A stretch of DNA of 38,366 nucleotides from NCBI GenBank assembly GCA_902826245.1, contig CADEEA010000028.1:1-38366 (forward strand). The letters run 5' to 3'. The position numbers and the translations under genes are program-made. The stretch's first letter is position 1. Every line of letters starts with the position of its first letter. The notes under the pieces are model-generated. The model saw only the letters and a list, made by a program, of their open reading frames with translations. It searched no databases and was not told where the DNA came from. Shown one piece after another: positions 25,698 to 34,412 of this stretch. The stretch comes from an uncultured Alphaproteobacteria bacterium. Lineage in GTDB: Bacteria; Pseudomonadota; Alphaproteobacteria; Caulobacterales; Aquidulcibacteraceae.

Positions 25698-25925
25698 ACC
25701 TTAACGTGCAGCTCCGCGCGAACTCCGTCAAGCGCCCCAATGGGTACCCTACAGGTATGATTCTTAGAGCATAATTCCAGCGAGTGCAGCGTCATGACGG
25801 TTCGGTTATTTTCTTGTGGAAACCAAATCTTAAATGCATTGGCGCGAATCATGGATTGGGTTACTCACGCTGGGTTCGGGGCTTAACGTCAGCGCGCGTG
25901 TGCGCATACGGAACGGGGTCTGACC
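25698..25925. other. Divergent intergenic region with a 10-bp palindrome
   Basis: No gene seen. It must contain promoters for murI and for the gene at 25926. A perfect palindrome CGTCATGACG is at 25790-25799, roughly central, and could be an operator. AT-rich patches at 25756-25775 and 25803-25840 are promoter candidates. Confidence 0.35.
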
Positions 25926-26891
25926 ATGAGCGCTATTGGCAAGTCGTCTGTCGTTTTCGTAACTCTGACCGGATTACTCTGGGGAGGCTGGATCATCGGC
26001 GCGCAAACGCCGGAGGGCCAGGAAGCTCTCGCGCGCGCCTATCGGGCCTATGCCGAAGACCAGGCCGCGGCCAACGAGGATTTGTTCAATTCCGACGCGC
26101 TGCGCGCAATTGTATGCGGTGGCGAGGGCGTCGAACGCGGCGAGCCTAAGCCATGTTTGGCTGTGATCGCGGCCGGAAAGTTGTTCGTCGTCGATGCCGG
26201 CTCGGGCGCAGCGGCCTCGCTGGCGCGGCGCAACATCCCCATGGGTCGCCTGCATGCAGTGCTGCTGACTGGAGTGAGCTCAACGCAGACAGCCGATTTG
26301 GGGGAGCTTTATAACGACAGCGCGGCGACGCGCAGCACAGCGTTGATGCCGGTCTACGGCCCGGCTGAAACGCAACGCACCGTTGACGGCCTCAATCAAG
26401 TGGCGGGCCTCGATGGCTTGGAGCAAGGCTTGCAAGCTTGGGGGCCAGGCCCGGAGCCCGGCCGTTCGGTCATCGTGTTTGAGGATGAAGGCCTGACAGT
26501 TTCGGCGTTCGCCACGGACGGCGATTTCGCCAATCGCCGCATCGGCTATCGCTTCGATTATCGTGGTCGTTCACTGGTCGTTGGCGGCGACGGCCGCGTG
26601 GTCGGTGCGCAAGGCGCGGAGAACGCGCAGGTCGTGCTGCAGGGCGCGCAGAGCGAAGTGCTGGCGAACCTGCATCAGGACGGCTACGCCACACCGGCGG
26701 AAATAGCCGCACAAGCGCGCTCGGCCAATGCCGGCATGGTTGTGCTGACAGGTGCTGAAAACCAGATGGCCGCCACCGTCCAGGTCGCAGAAGCGCGCGC
26801 GGCAGGTCTGCAAGACGTCATCGCCGGCCGCATCGGCATGCTACTCGAAATGCCGCTGCGCAACAGCGAGATCAACGTTCGCCCGCTCTAG
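25926..26891 (+). CDS. Metallo-beta-lactamase-fold protein lacking the metal motif
   Basis: 321 aa. One N-terminal hydrophobic segment (about 8-26) suggests export or anchoring. The body follows an arylsulfatase/RNase Z-like MBL fold: FVVDAGSGAA (87-96), LLTGVSSTQTADLGEL (113-128), a YGP strand, then GYRFDYRGRSLVVGGD. In active homologs the second segment is LTHxHxDHxxDL. Here His, His, Asp and His are G116, S118, T120 and Q121. It is probably a non-catalytic member that binds a ligand or partner. Frame and codon use are intact, so it is not a decayed gene. Confidence 0.75.
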   Translation: MSAIGKSSVVFVTLTGLLWGGWIIGAQTPEGQEALARAYRAYAEDQAAANEDLFNSDALRAIVCGGEGVERGEPKPCLAVIAAGKLFVVDAGSGAAASLARRNIPMGRLHAVLLTGVSSTQTADLGELYNDSAATRSTALMPVYGPAETQRTVDGLNQVAGLDGLEQGLQAWGPGPEPGRSVIVFEDEGLTVSAFATDGDFANRRIGYRFDYRGRSLVVGGDGRVVGAQGAENAQVVLQGAQSEVLANLHQDGYATPAEIAAQARSANAGMVVLTGAENQMAATVQVAEARAAGLQDVIAGRIGMLLEMPLRNSEINVRPL

Positions 26892-26953
26892 GTAGCAGGT
26901 GCTCGTGATGCCGCGTTAGACTCAGGTCGCGCGGGGGCGCTAAGATTTGTCCC

Positions 26954-27745
26954 ATGCGCGCCGCCCTGATCTCCGCCCTGATATTTATGACGGCCGCGCC
27001 GGCGGCGGCTGATCGTTTTGCCCTCTCCTATGAGGGCGCAGCCTTTGGGTTCATTCCGTTGGGCGACATGAGCGTCGACGCCGACGTCGCCGACGATAGC
27101 TATGAGATTTCCGCCAGCATGCGTTCGCGCGGATTGCTCAGCCTTTTCGAACCAACGGAGCTGCGCGCTTCCGCGTCCGGGCTGATCGTGGGCGAGAGCG
27201 TGCGCTGGCGCCGCTACGATCTTGACCATCATTACAGCCGCAAGCGTCGCACCATCAGCCTCGAGCGGGGTCAGGATGGGGCCATTTCTGCGCAGATCAA
27301 CCCAAGTTACCGGCTATGGGGCGAGCCGCCGGCAAGCGAGGAGCAACGCCGCCAGTCCCGCGATCCGCTCTCTACTTTGGTCTCCATGGCGCTCGACGTA
27401 GGCCAAACGCGCCGCTGCGCGGGGGATTATCCTACCTTCGACGGCCGCTTCCATTATCTGCTCGAACTTGCCGGCGGCGAGATCGACCGTTTCCGCGGCG
27501 GCGGCTACGAGGGCGAGGTGCTGAAGTGCGCTCTGGCCTATATCGCGGTAGCGGGATTTGAGCCGCGCGACGGTGGCCGCAGGCGTATTCCTCATGGCGA
27601 GGTCTGGTTCGCGCTCACGCCAGACTCAGCGTTCGCACCGCCCGTGCGGATAACGACGCCCTTCTCCGCCGGCGGCGCAGTGGTGCGTTTGACGTCCTGG
27701 CGGCGTGCCGAGGTCAATATCGACTACGAAACGGCAGCCAATTGA
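26954..27745 (+). CDS. DUF3108 family exported protein
   Basis: A 263-aa protein with a signal peptide cleaved after about residue 19 (AAPAAA). The mature beta-rich protein (ALSYEGAAFGFIPLGDMSVDA) matches DUF3108, a periplasmic family of unknown function. Residues RDPLSTLVSM in the middle are typical of it. It overlaps rsmB by four bases (TTGA), so the two are co-transcribed, as seen in other alphaproteobacteria. Confidence 0.8.
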   Translation: MRAALISALIFMTAAPAAADRFALSYEGAAFGFIPLGDMSVDADVADDSYEISASMRSRGLLSLFEPTELRASASGLIVGESVRWRRYDLDHHYSRKRRTISLERGQDGAISAQINPSYRLWGEPPASEEQRRQSRDPLSTLVSMALDVGQTRRCAGDYPTFDGRFHYLLELAGGEIDRFRGGGYEGEVLKCALAYIAVAGFEPRDGGRRRIPHGEVWFALTPDSAFAPPVRITTPFSAGGAVVRLTSWRRAEVNIDYETAAN

Positions 27746-29010
27746 GCGCGCGGCGCGCGGCGGCGGAGCTCCTGGTTGCGGTGATGGACCGCAGCCAGAC
27801 GCTTGATGAGGCGCTGGCGACAACGCCGAGCTTCGAGGCGCTGTCTGGACGCGACCGCGCTTTCGCACGCGCACTGACCGCCGCCGGCTTGCGCCACCTT
27901 GGGACCATCAATTCGGTGCTTCAGAATTTCCTGGAGCGTCCGCTGCCCGAAGACGCCGCACATGCGCGCGCGCTGTTGCATCTCGGCGCAACGCAGCTTC
28001 TGGTGCTCGGCACGCCGGCACATGCCGCGGTGGGCGAAACCGTCGAAACCGCGAATTCAATGCGCGAAGCCCGCGGCTTCGCGAAGCTTATGAACGCGGT
28101 GCTGCGGCGGGTCGCGCGCGAGGGCGCGGCTTTGCTCGCGGCGGCGGCGCCGGGCGCCAACCTGCCGGCATGGCTCTACACACGCTGGCGCGCGACCTAT
28201 GGCGGCGAGGCCGAAGAAATCGCCCGCGCGCTGCTTATCGAGCCGCCGCTCGATTTGAGCGCAAAAGGCGACGCCGCGCCTTGGGCCGAGAACCTCGGCG
28301 CCAATTTGACGCCGACTGGCGGCCTGCGCCTGCGCGCGCCTTCTGTAATCGCCGATCTCCCCGGCTTCGACGAAGGCGCATGGTGGGTGCAAGACGCGGC
28401 GGCGGCTCTGCCGGCGCGCTTGCTGGGCGACGTCGCCGGCAAACGGGTGCTCGATCTCTGCGCCGCGCCCGGGGGCAAGACGCTGCAATTGGCGGCCGCG
28501 GGGGCGCGCGTGACGGCGGTCGATAAGTCGGAGAACCGGCTCCGGCGCTTGCGCGAAAACCTCGCGCGAACCAAGCTCGACGCCGAAATCATCTGCGCCA
28601 ACGCGCTTCAGTTCAAAGCGCGCGAGCCGTTCGACGCCGTGCTGCTCGACGCTCCCTGCACCTCGACTGGAACGCTGCGGCGCCATCCCGAAATCGCCTG
28701 GCAGCGCCGGCCGACAGACGTGCGCGCGTTAGCAGAATTGCAGGCGCAATTGGTGGCGGCGTGCGCTGCTCTGCTGAAACCCGGCGCCCCGCTGGTTTAC
28801 GCTGTCTGCTCGCTGGAGCCAGAAGAGGGCCCCGGAATCGTCGCCGCTGCGCTGAGACAGGGCTGGCGGCGCGCGCCCTTTGCAGCGCTGGAAATCGCGA
28901 GCGCCGCTGAGTTCATCACCGCAGACGGCGATCTGCGCACCCTGCCCTCGCACTGGCCGGAAATTGGCGGCCTCGACGGCTTCTATGCGGCACGGCTTGA
29001 GCGCGTTTAG
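27742..29010 (+). CDS. rsmB: 16S rRNA (cytosine-967-C5)-methyltransferase
   Basis: 422 aa. An N-terminal NusB-like RNA-binding domain (about 1-135) precedes a Rossmann methyltransferase domain. The SAM motif is VLDLCAAPGGKT, and the two cysteines used by m5C methyltransferases are in DAPCTSTGTLRRHPEIAW and AVCSLEPEEG. It modifies C967 of 16S rRNA. The start is a TTG at 27742, since it gives the usual SARRAAAELLVAVMDRS beginning; the first ATG would cut the NusB-like helix. Confidence 0.93.
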   Translation: MSARRAAAELLVAVMDRSQTLDEALATTPSFEALSGRDRAFARALTAAGLRHLGTINSVLQNFLERPLPEDAAHARALLHLGATQLLVLGTPAHAAVGETVETANSMREARGFAKLMNAVLRRVAREGAALLAAAAPGANLPAWLYTRWRATYGGEAEEIARALLIEPPLDLSAKGDAAPWAENLGANLTPTGGLRLRAPSVIADLPGFDEGAWWVQDAAAALPARLLGDVAGKRVLDLCAAPGGKTLQLAAAGARVTAVDKSENRLRRLRENLARTKLDAEIICANALQFKAREPFDAVLLDAPCTSTGTLRRHPEIAWQRRPTDVRALAELQAQLVAACAALLKPGAPLVYAVCSLEPEEGPGIVAAALRQGWRRAPFAALEIASAAEFITADGDLRTLPSHWPEIGGLDGFYAARLERV

Positions 29011-29068
29011 ATTGACGCCGAAACGTGCTTGCCTTGCGCCTCGGCACGGGCGCCGCTAGCACGGGGTC

Positions 29069-29731
29069 ATGGCGCGCGCGCTCATTGCACCTTCGATCCT
29101 TGCGGCCGATTTCGCCAAATTGGGCGAGGAAGTGCGCGCGGTCGACGCCGCTGGCGCCGACATGATCCATGTCGATGTGATGGACGGGCATTTCGTGCCT
29201 AACATCTCGATCGGCCCAGGCGTGGTGAAAGCCTTGCGGCCACACACGAAATTACCGCTCGACGTGCATTTGATGATCGCTCCGGTCGATCCCTACATTG
29301 CCGCCTTCCGCGACGCCGGCGCCGACATTATCAGCGTCCACCCCGAGGCCGGCCCGCACCTGCACCGGACATTGCAAGCGATCAAAGCCAGCGGCGCCAA
29401 GGCCGGAATCGCGCTCAATCCCGGCACGCCGGCGCATGCGATCGATCCTGTGCTCGACCTGGTCGACCTGGTTCTGGTGATGAGCGTCAACCCGGGCTTT
29501 GGCGGCCAGAGCTTCATTGAGAGCACGCTGGCCAAGATCGCAGCCGTGCGCGCCAAGATCGATTCCAGCGGCCGCGACATCATTCTCGAAGTGGATGGCG
29601 GCGTGAACGCAGCGACGGCAGGACGCATCCTTGCGGCGGGCGCCAATGCTTTGGTGGCGGGAACGGCCGTGTTTGGCGGCGCTGCGAGCACCTATGCGGA
29701 TAACATCGCCCGCCTCAGAAATACGGGCTGA
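29069..29731 (+). CDS. rpe: Ribulose-phosphate 3-epimerase
   Basis: A 220-aa TIM-barrel enzyme of full length that interconverts ribulose 5-phosphate and xylulose 5-phosphate in the pentose phosphate pathway. Signature segments: [13 protein letters not shown] at the N-terminus, [12 protein letters not shown] with the metal/catalytic His-Asp, [11 protein letters not shown], and the phosphate-binding EVDGGVN plus GTAVFGG near the end. It lies in a co-directional run with rsmB and the heparinase-like gene, five bases before the latter. Confidence 0.96.
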   Translation: MARALIAPSILAADFAKLGEEVRAVDAAGADMIHVDVMDGHFVPNISIGPGVVKALRPHTKLPLDVHLMIAPVDPYIAAFRDAGADIISVHPEAGPHLHRTLQAIKASGAKAGIALNPGTPAHAIDPVLDLVDLVLVMSVNPGFGGQSFIESTLAKIAAVRAKIDSSGRDIILEVDGGVNAATAGRILAAGANALVAGTAVFGGAASTYADNIARLRNTG

Positions 29732-29736
29732 CGCTC

Positions 29737-31371
29737 GTGGGCGATCATTGGCGCGCCAATCCGTTTCACCGCATGCGCCTGGGCGAGGCCGCCCCCGAGC
29801 ATATTGACGCTTGGGGCGAGGATTTGCGCGTCGGGGATTCCGAGCGTGGGCGGGAAATCGGCAAGGGCGTATGGCGCATCGCTGGCGAGCGGCTCGCGGG
29901 CGAGCATGCCCTGCCCTGGCGCACACTTTTTCCCTCCCGGCATTTTCAAGCCCGGCTGCACGCATTCAACTGGCTGATCGACCTTGCAGCGGTCGGCGCC
30001 TCCGCGCACGCGCGCATCGCCGATCTGATCGCAACTTGGGTCGAGCTGCACGGCGAGTGGGACGACCTTGCCTGGGATCCGGAACTTACCGCCGAACGCT
30101 TATTTGCCTGGCTGTGCTGGGGCCGGCCAGCCTTTGAAGCGGGCGAACCCAAACAGCGGGAAGCCTTGCTCCGCTCAACGGCGCGGCAAGCGCGTTTGCT
30201 TGTGTTGGCGCAGAGCGAGTTGAGCGAACGCCATCTCGGTTCGATCAAAGCGGGTGTGGCGCTGCTGCTTGCCGCCGCCGCCGGCATGCCCGAAGCCGAA
30301 CGCCTTGCCGCCCACGGCGAAGAAATGGTGCTAGAAGCCTGCGCCAAACAATTTTTCGCCGATGGCGGCCATCTCTCGCGTTCGCCTGAAGCCCTGGTGG
30401 AAGCGCTGTGCGATCTGGTTATCGCCACTGAAATATTGGCCGACCCCCCGCCGATCCTCAGCGATATGCTCCCTAAACTTGCGAACATGCTGCGCCTGTT
30501 GCGCATGAGCGATGGTGGCCTCGCGTGCTTTCACGGCGGCTCGGAGGGTTCGCCCGCCACGATTGACGCGGTGCTTGCGCGCGTCGGCGGCGAGGGGCGC
30601 AAATTCTATTTCGCCGAGCGCTCCGGCTTTCAACGGCTCGAGGCTGGCGCACTGACGGCGCTGCTCGACGTGGGCGGCGCGCCACCGCTTGCTTATTCCG
30701 ACCGCGCCCATGCCAGCGCGCTGGCGTTTGAACTCTCCAGCAGCGGCGAACGGCTCATCGTCAATATCGGCGCGACGCGCGAGCTTGAGCCTGCAGCCCG
30801 TGTCGCCGCCCGCGCCAGCAACGGCCATTCCACCTTGGTGCTCGCCGACGCGCTCTCGGCCGTGCTTGAGGGCTCCCGCCGCAATCGCGGCACAGCCCGC
30901 CTGCTCGGTCCCAATCTCGACGACGTGCGCCGCTCTTCCGACGAAAGCGGCGTCACTGTACAGGGGCGCCATGACGGCTATCGCGACCGCTTTGGCCTGC
31001 TCCACCGACGCTATCTGTTTATGGATGTTGAGGGACGCAATCTGCGCGGCATCGATGAGCTGATCAGGCCGATAAAGCTCAAATCCGCTCCTGCCAAAAA
31101 GCCGATCCCGTTCAGCATTCGCTTCCACCTTCATCCCAATGTACGCGTGCGGCCAGCCGAGCAACAAACCATCTACCTCGAGACGCCGCTGGGCCAACGC
31201 TGGCGCTTTCGTACCGACGCACCCTCTGCGGCGATCGCGGAATCAATTTATTGGGGCGCGCGAATGCCGCGCGAGACGAGCCAGATCGTGCTCTCAGGGC
31301 AAGCCGATCCCATGGGCCACGGGCTCAGTCCGCCAAATCGCGTACGCTGGGCGCTGGCGCGGATGGATTGA
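29737..31371 (+). CDS. Heparinase II/III family protein
   Basis: 544 aa. The N-terminal part (about 1-280) is an alpha/alpha toroid (PWRTLFPSRHFQARLHAFNWLIDL, WELHGEWDDLAWDPELTAERL). The C-terminal part is a beta-sheet-rich heparinase II/III domain with SNGHSTLVLAD, QGRHDGY and LHRRYLFMDVEGR. Members cleave uronate polysaccharides, but alphaproteobacterial copies next to rsmB are common and their substrate is unknown. No signal peptide is seen. Start is a GTG five bases after the rpe stop. A perfect 36-bp inverted repeat follows its 3' end. Confidence 0.88.
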   Translation: MGDHWRANPFHRMRLGEAAPEHIDAWGEDLRVGDSERGREIGKGVWRIAGERLAGEHALPWRTLFPSRHFQARLHAFNWLIDLAAVGASAHARIADLIATWVELHGEWDDLAWDPELTAERLFAWLCWGRPAFEAGEPKQREALLRSTARQARLLVLAQSELSERHLGSIKAGVALLLAAAAGMPEAERLAAHGEEMVLEACAKQFFADGGHLSRSPEALVEALCDLVIATEILADPPPILSDMLPKLANMLRLLRMSDGGLACFHGGSEGSPATIDAVLARVGGEGRKFYFAERSGFQRLEAGALTALLDVGGAPPLAYSDRAHASALAFELSSSGERLIVNIGATRELEPAARVAARASNGHSTLVLADALSAVLEGSRRNRGTARLLGPNLDDVRRSSDESGVTVQGRHDGYRDRFGLLHRRYLFMDVEGRNLRGIDELIRPIKLKSAPAKKPIPFSIRFHLHPNVRVRPAEQQTIYLETPLGQRWRFRTDAPSAAIAESIYWGARMPRETSQIVLSGQADPMGHGLSPPNRVRWALARMD

Positions 31372-31416
31372 TTTCGATCCGCGCCGAACGCGGCTTGCAC
31401 AAGAGTGCGCGCCGTA

Positions 31417-31521
31417 AACATGGACCGCCGGCGCCCTCGCCGGCATACGGTGTTTGCTACCGCGCGCGGCCGGTTGTGTTTGTAGCACCGTATGCCGGCG
31501 AGGGCGCCGGCGGTCCATGTT
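31417..31521. repeat. Perfect 36-bp inverted repeat between convergent genes
   Basis: The arms 31417-31452 and 31486-31521 are exact inverted copies over 36 bases, separated by 33 bases. The arms contain the nested GC palindrome GCCGGCGCC. It lies between the heparinase-like gene and ccoS, which converge. It could act as a bidirectional terminator. Its length and perfection also fit a recently moved REP/MITE-like element. Confidence 0.8.
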
Positions 31522-31528
31522 CTAGCGG

Positions 31529-31678
31529 TTAGGCATCATCCTCCTCATCGATCAAGATGCGATGCGCGGCGCCGTCGAGGTCGTCGTACTGGCCCGCGCT
31601 CAGGCTCCAGAAAAACGCGCCTAGACCAAGCAGCGCCAAGAACAACGCCGCCGGGATGAGAAAGACCATCAGGTCCAT
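31529..31678 (-). CDS. ccoS: cbb3 oxidase maturation protein CcoS
   Basis: A 49-aa protein with one N-terminal transmembrane helix (about 4-26) then the family's FFWSLSAGQYDDLDGAAHRIL segment and an acidic end (DEEDDA). CcoS (FixS) is needed for insertion of cofactors into the cbb3 oxidase. It is the last gene of the operon, overlapping ccoI by 10 bases. Start ATG at 31678, stop TAA at 31531-31529. Its small size makes it easy to miss. Confidence 0.92.
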   Translation of the reverse strand: MDLMVFLIPAALFLALLGLGAFFWSLSAGQYDDLDGAAHRILIDEEDDA

Positions 31679-33930
31679 AAGCGTTTGCTCCCCGTCTGCA
31701 GCCGCAGCGCATTGAGCGTCACGATCAGAGACGAACTCGACATCGCCAGCGCCGCGATGAACGGCGTCAGCAGACCAGCCATCGCCAAGGGCGCGGCGAC
31801 AATATTGTACAGCGCCGAGAACAGCAGGTTCTCGACCACACGTGCGCGCGCCGCCTTGGCTACATCCACGGCCTCGACAAGCGCTGACAGCCCTTCGCCT
31901 TGAAACACGATGTCGGAAGCGGCCTGGCTGGCTTCGAGCGCCGTCCCCGGAGATGCAGAGGCGTGAGCCGCTGCGAGCGCCGGCGCGTCGTTCAGGCCGT
32001 CGCCAACCATCAACGGAAATTTGCCCTCGGCGCGTAACGCCGCGAGCCGCGCTGTCTTGTCGCTCGGCGATGCGCCCGCAACCCAGTCCTCAATGCCGGC
32101 TTCGCGCGCCGCTGCGGCAACCGCCGCGCGCCTGTCGCCAGAGATCAGCTCCACCCTCATGCCGCGCTTGCGGAGAGCGGCGATTGTTTGCGCGGCGTCG
32201 CTGCGCACTGCGTCGGCAAAAGCAAAACGGACCGGAGGTCGAACGCCGTCGGCGAACCACAATTCCATGGCGCCGTCATCGGAATCCGCCGCCTGAGGTG
32301 CAGCAAAGCTGCGTCGGCCCAAGCGCATCGGCCCGGCCTCGACGCCTTCGCCGTGCACCTCGCGCGCATCCTTCGCCGCAGCACCGGGCCCCGCCGCCTC
32401 AACCAGCGCCCGCGACAGCGGATGGCGCGACACGCGCGCCAACGCCGCAGCCGCAAGCAATGTGTCGGCATCGACGGCGCTGACAAGGCGCGGCTTACCG
32501 CGGGTCAGCGTGCCGGTTTTGTCAAACACCGCGACATTGACTTGTGCGAGCCGCTCAAGCGCATCGCCAGACTTCACCAGCACGCCGCGTTTGAACAGAC
32601 GCCCCGTCGCCACCACCTGCACCGCTGGCGCCGCCAACCCCAGCGCGCACGGGCAGGTGATAATAAGCACCGCCACCGCGTTGAGAAGCGCCACGCGCGC
32701 GTCCACGTCCATCGCCTCGAAACCAAGCGCGCGCAGAGCCATCGGACCCCATAGCCAGCCAACAAACGTCAGCGCCGCCAGCGAGTGCACGACCGGCACA
32801 TAGAGTGCGGCGGCTTTGTCGGCCAAGCGAACGAAACGCGCGCGCCCCTGCTCGCCAATCTCGATCAGACGCGCCAGTTCGGCGATCGCGGAATCCCGCG
32901 CCGCTGCCGTCACGCACAGCACTATGCGTTGAGTCAAATTGACGACCCCGGCGCGCACGACCGTTCCCACTCCGGCATGTTGCGGCAAGGTTTCGCCAGT
33001 CAGCATCGAACAATCGAACTCGCTGTCGCCTTCTTCAACAACGCCATCCACCGGGGCGCGGTCACCGGCGGCGAGCAATAGACGGTCGCCCACCTTGATA
33101 TCGCGCGACGCTACGGCGTTCACCCGCCCATCGGCCTCGACGCGCGAGGCGGTCACTGTCTGCAGCGCCAACAGATCCCGTGCGGCGGTGCGCGCCTGCT
33201 CCCGCAACCGATGATCGAGATAGCGCCCGATCAGCAAAAAAAACAGCAGCATAGTGATGCCGTCGAAATAGGCGTGGTCGCCCTGACGCGCGGTCTCGGC
33301 AATGCTCACAGCAAGCGTCAAGACAACGGCCAGAGAAATCGGCACATCCATGTTGGCGCGACGCACGCGTAAAGCTCGCCACGCCGAGCGGAAAAAAGGC
33401 TGCGCAGCGTAAAGCGCCGCAGGGATCGCCACCAACGCCGATATCCAATGCAACAAGGTGCGAGTGGCCGGACCCATCTCGCCGTCACCCGACCAGACCG
33501 GCACCGAGAACATCATGATGTTCATCGCCGCGAAACCAGCGACGGCAAGTCGGCGCAGCAGGGCGCGGCCCTCCTCGTCGATTCTACGCACCGCTTCGGC
33601 TGGATCGAATGCGGAAGCGCCATACCCAAGCCGCGTCAGCGCGGCGGTGACGTCACGCGCGGCCAGGGCCCCAGGCCTCCACGCCACGCGCAAACGTCCC
33701 GTCGAGAGATTGAGCCGGGCATCGCCCACCCCCGGCAGTGCCAGCAATCCACCTTCGATCTTGCGGATGCAGCCCGAGCACTTGGCGCCCTGCACCATCA
33801 ATTCCAACGTGTCCCGCCCCTGCGCATCGCGGCGCACGAATGCGGAAGGGTCGGCGCTGCTCGCGTCGTCGCTCGCCGGCGAGAGCCCCGACGGACAACC
33901 GATCTCGCCCGCTAGCGCTGCATGTGCCAT
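31669..33930 (-). CDS. ccoI: Copper-translocating P-type ATPase CcoI (FixI)
   Basis: A 753-aa P1B-type ATPase. An N-terminal HMA domain has CSGC (51-54). The membrane copper site is CPC (426-428), the phosphorylated aspartate is D470 in DKTGTLTRG, the TGET motif is at 311-314, and GDGLNDAP is at 643-650. CcoI supplies copper for the CuB centre of cbb3 oxidase. About eight transmembrane helices. It overlaps ccoH by 19 bases and ccoS by 10, so the operon is tightly coupled. Confidence 0.95.
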   Translation of the reverse strand: MAHAALAGEIGCPSGLSPASDDASSADPSAFVRRDAQGRDTLELMVQGAKCSGCIRKIEGGLLALPGVGDARLNLSTGRLRVAWRPGALAARDVTAALTRLGYGASAFDPAEAVRRIDEEGRALLRRLAVAGFAAMNIMMFSVPVWSGDGEMGPATRTLLHWISALVAIPAALYAAQPFFRSAWRALRVRRANMDVPISLAVVLTLAVSIAETARQGDHAYFDGITMLLFFLLIGRYLDHRLREQARTAARDLLALQTVTASRVEADGRVNAVASRDIKVGDRLLLAAGDRAPVDGVVEEGDSEFDCSMLTGETLPQHAGVGTVVRAGVVNLTQRIVLCVTAAARDSAIAELARLIEIGEQGRARFVRLADKAAALYVPVVHSLAALTFVGWLWGPMALRALGFEAMDVDARVALLNAVAVLIITCPCALGLAAPAVQVVATGRLFKRGVLVKSGDALERLAQVNVAVFDKTGTLTRGKPRLVSAVDADTLLAAAALARVSRHPLSRALVEAAGPGAAAKDAREVHGEGVEAGPMRLGRRSFAAPQAADSDDGAMELWFADGVRPPVRFAFADAVRSDAAQTIAALRKRGMRVELISGDRRAAVAAAAREAGIEDWVAGASPSDKTARLAALRAEGKFPLMVGDGLNDAPALAAAHASASPGTALEASQAASDIVFQGEGLSALVEAVDVAKAARARVVENLLFSALYNIVAAPLAMAGLLTPFIAALAMSSSSLIVTLNALRLQTGSKRLWT

Positions 33931-34412
33931 AGCAATTCAGCCTCAAAACTCAACGCATCCGCGTGAGCGTCTTCCGCGCGCGCGCGCAAACGCCAGACGC
34001 CCGCCGCTAACGCACCGACATCGGCCACATAGATTCCGGGCCCACGGCGCTCGAAATTCAGCGCGCGGTCAAAGCGTGAATCGGCAGGACGCTCCAACGT
34101 TGCGGCAATGCTAGCATCGATCGGCGCGCCTGCGGCATCCACGAGCGAAACTTCAATCGCCGCCCCATCGGAAGGGGCCAAGAACCCGGCGCGCGCACGC
34201 CAGCCCAGTTGAGCCTGGGCGCGGCGCTCAGCCAATGTCTCGTTGAAGTGCAGGCCTTGCACATAGGAGCGGCGCACGACCTCCCCCGGGAAAGAACCGA
34301 CCGCGACCACCGCGAACGCTACGTTCACCGCGATCACCGCGCCAAAGAAGAGCGCGAGCGCCGCGAATACATGCCAACCGCGAATTTCAAAGTTCGCTCT
34401 TCGACTGCTCAT
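33912..34412 (-). CDS. ccoH: cbb3 oxidase assembly protein CcoH (FixH)
   Basis: A 166-aa protein with one N-terminal transmembrane helix (about 13-37) and a periplasmic beta-rich domain (about 45-160). The segment YVQGLHFNETLA after the membrane helix is characteristic of FixH/CcoH. It interacts with the oxidase during assembly. It overlaps ccoG by four bases (ATGA) and ccoI by 19. Confidence 0.93.
   Translation of the reverse strand: MSSRRANFEIRGWHVFAALALFFGAVIAVNVAFAVVAVGSFPGEVVRRSYVQGLHFNETLAERRAQAQLGWRARAGFLAPSDGAAIEVSLVDAAGAPIDASIAATLERPADSRFDRALNFERRGPGIYVADVGALAAGVWRLRARAEDAHADALSFEAELLWHMQR

Noticed and set aside
30331..31197. 288-aa minus-strand open frame inside the heparinase-like gene
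   Set aside because: Antisense shadow; the plus-strand frame has clear domains.
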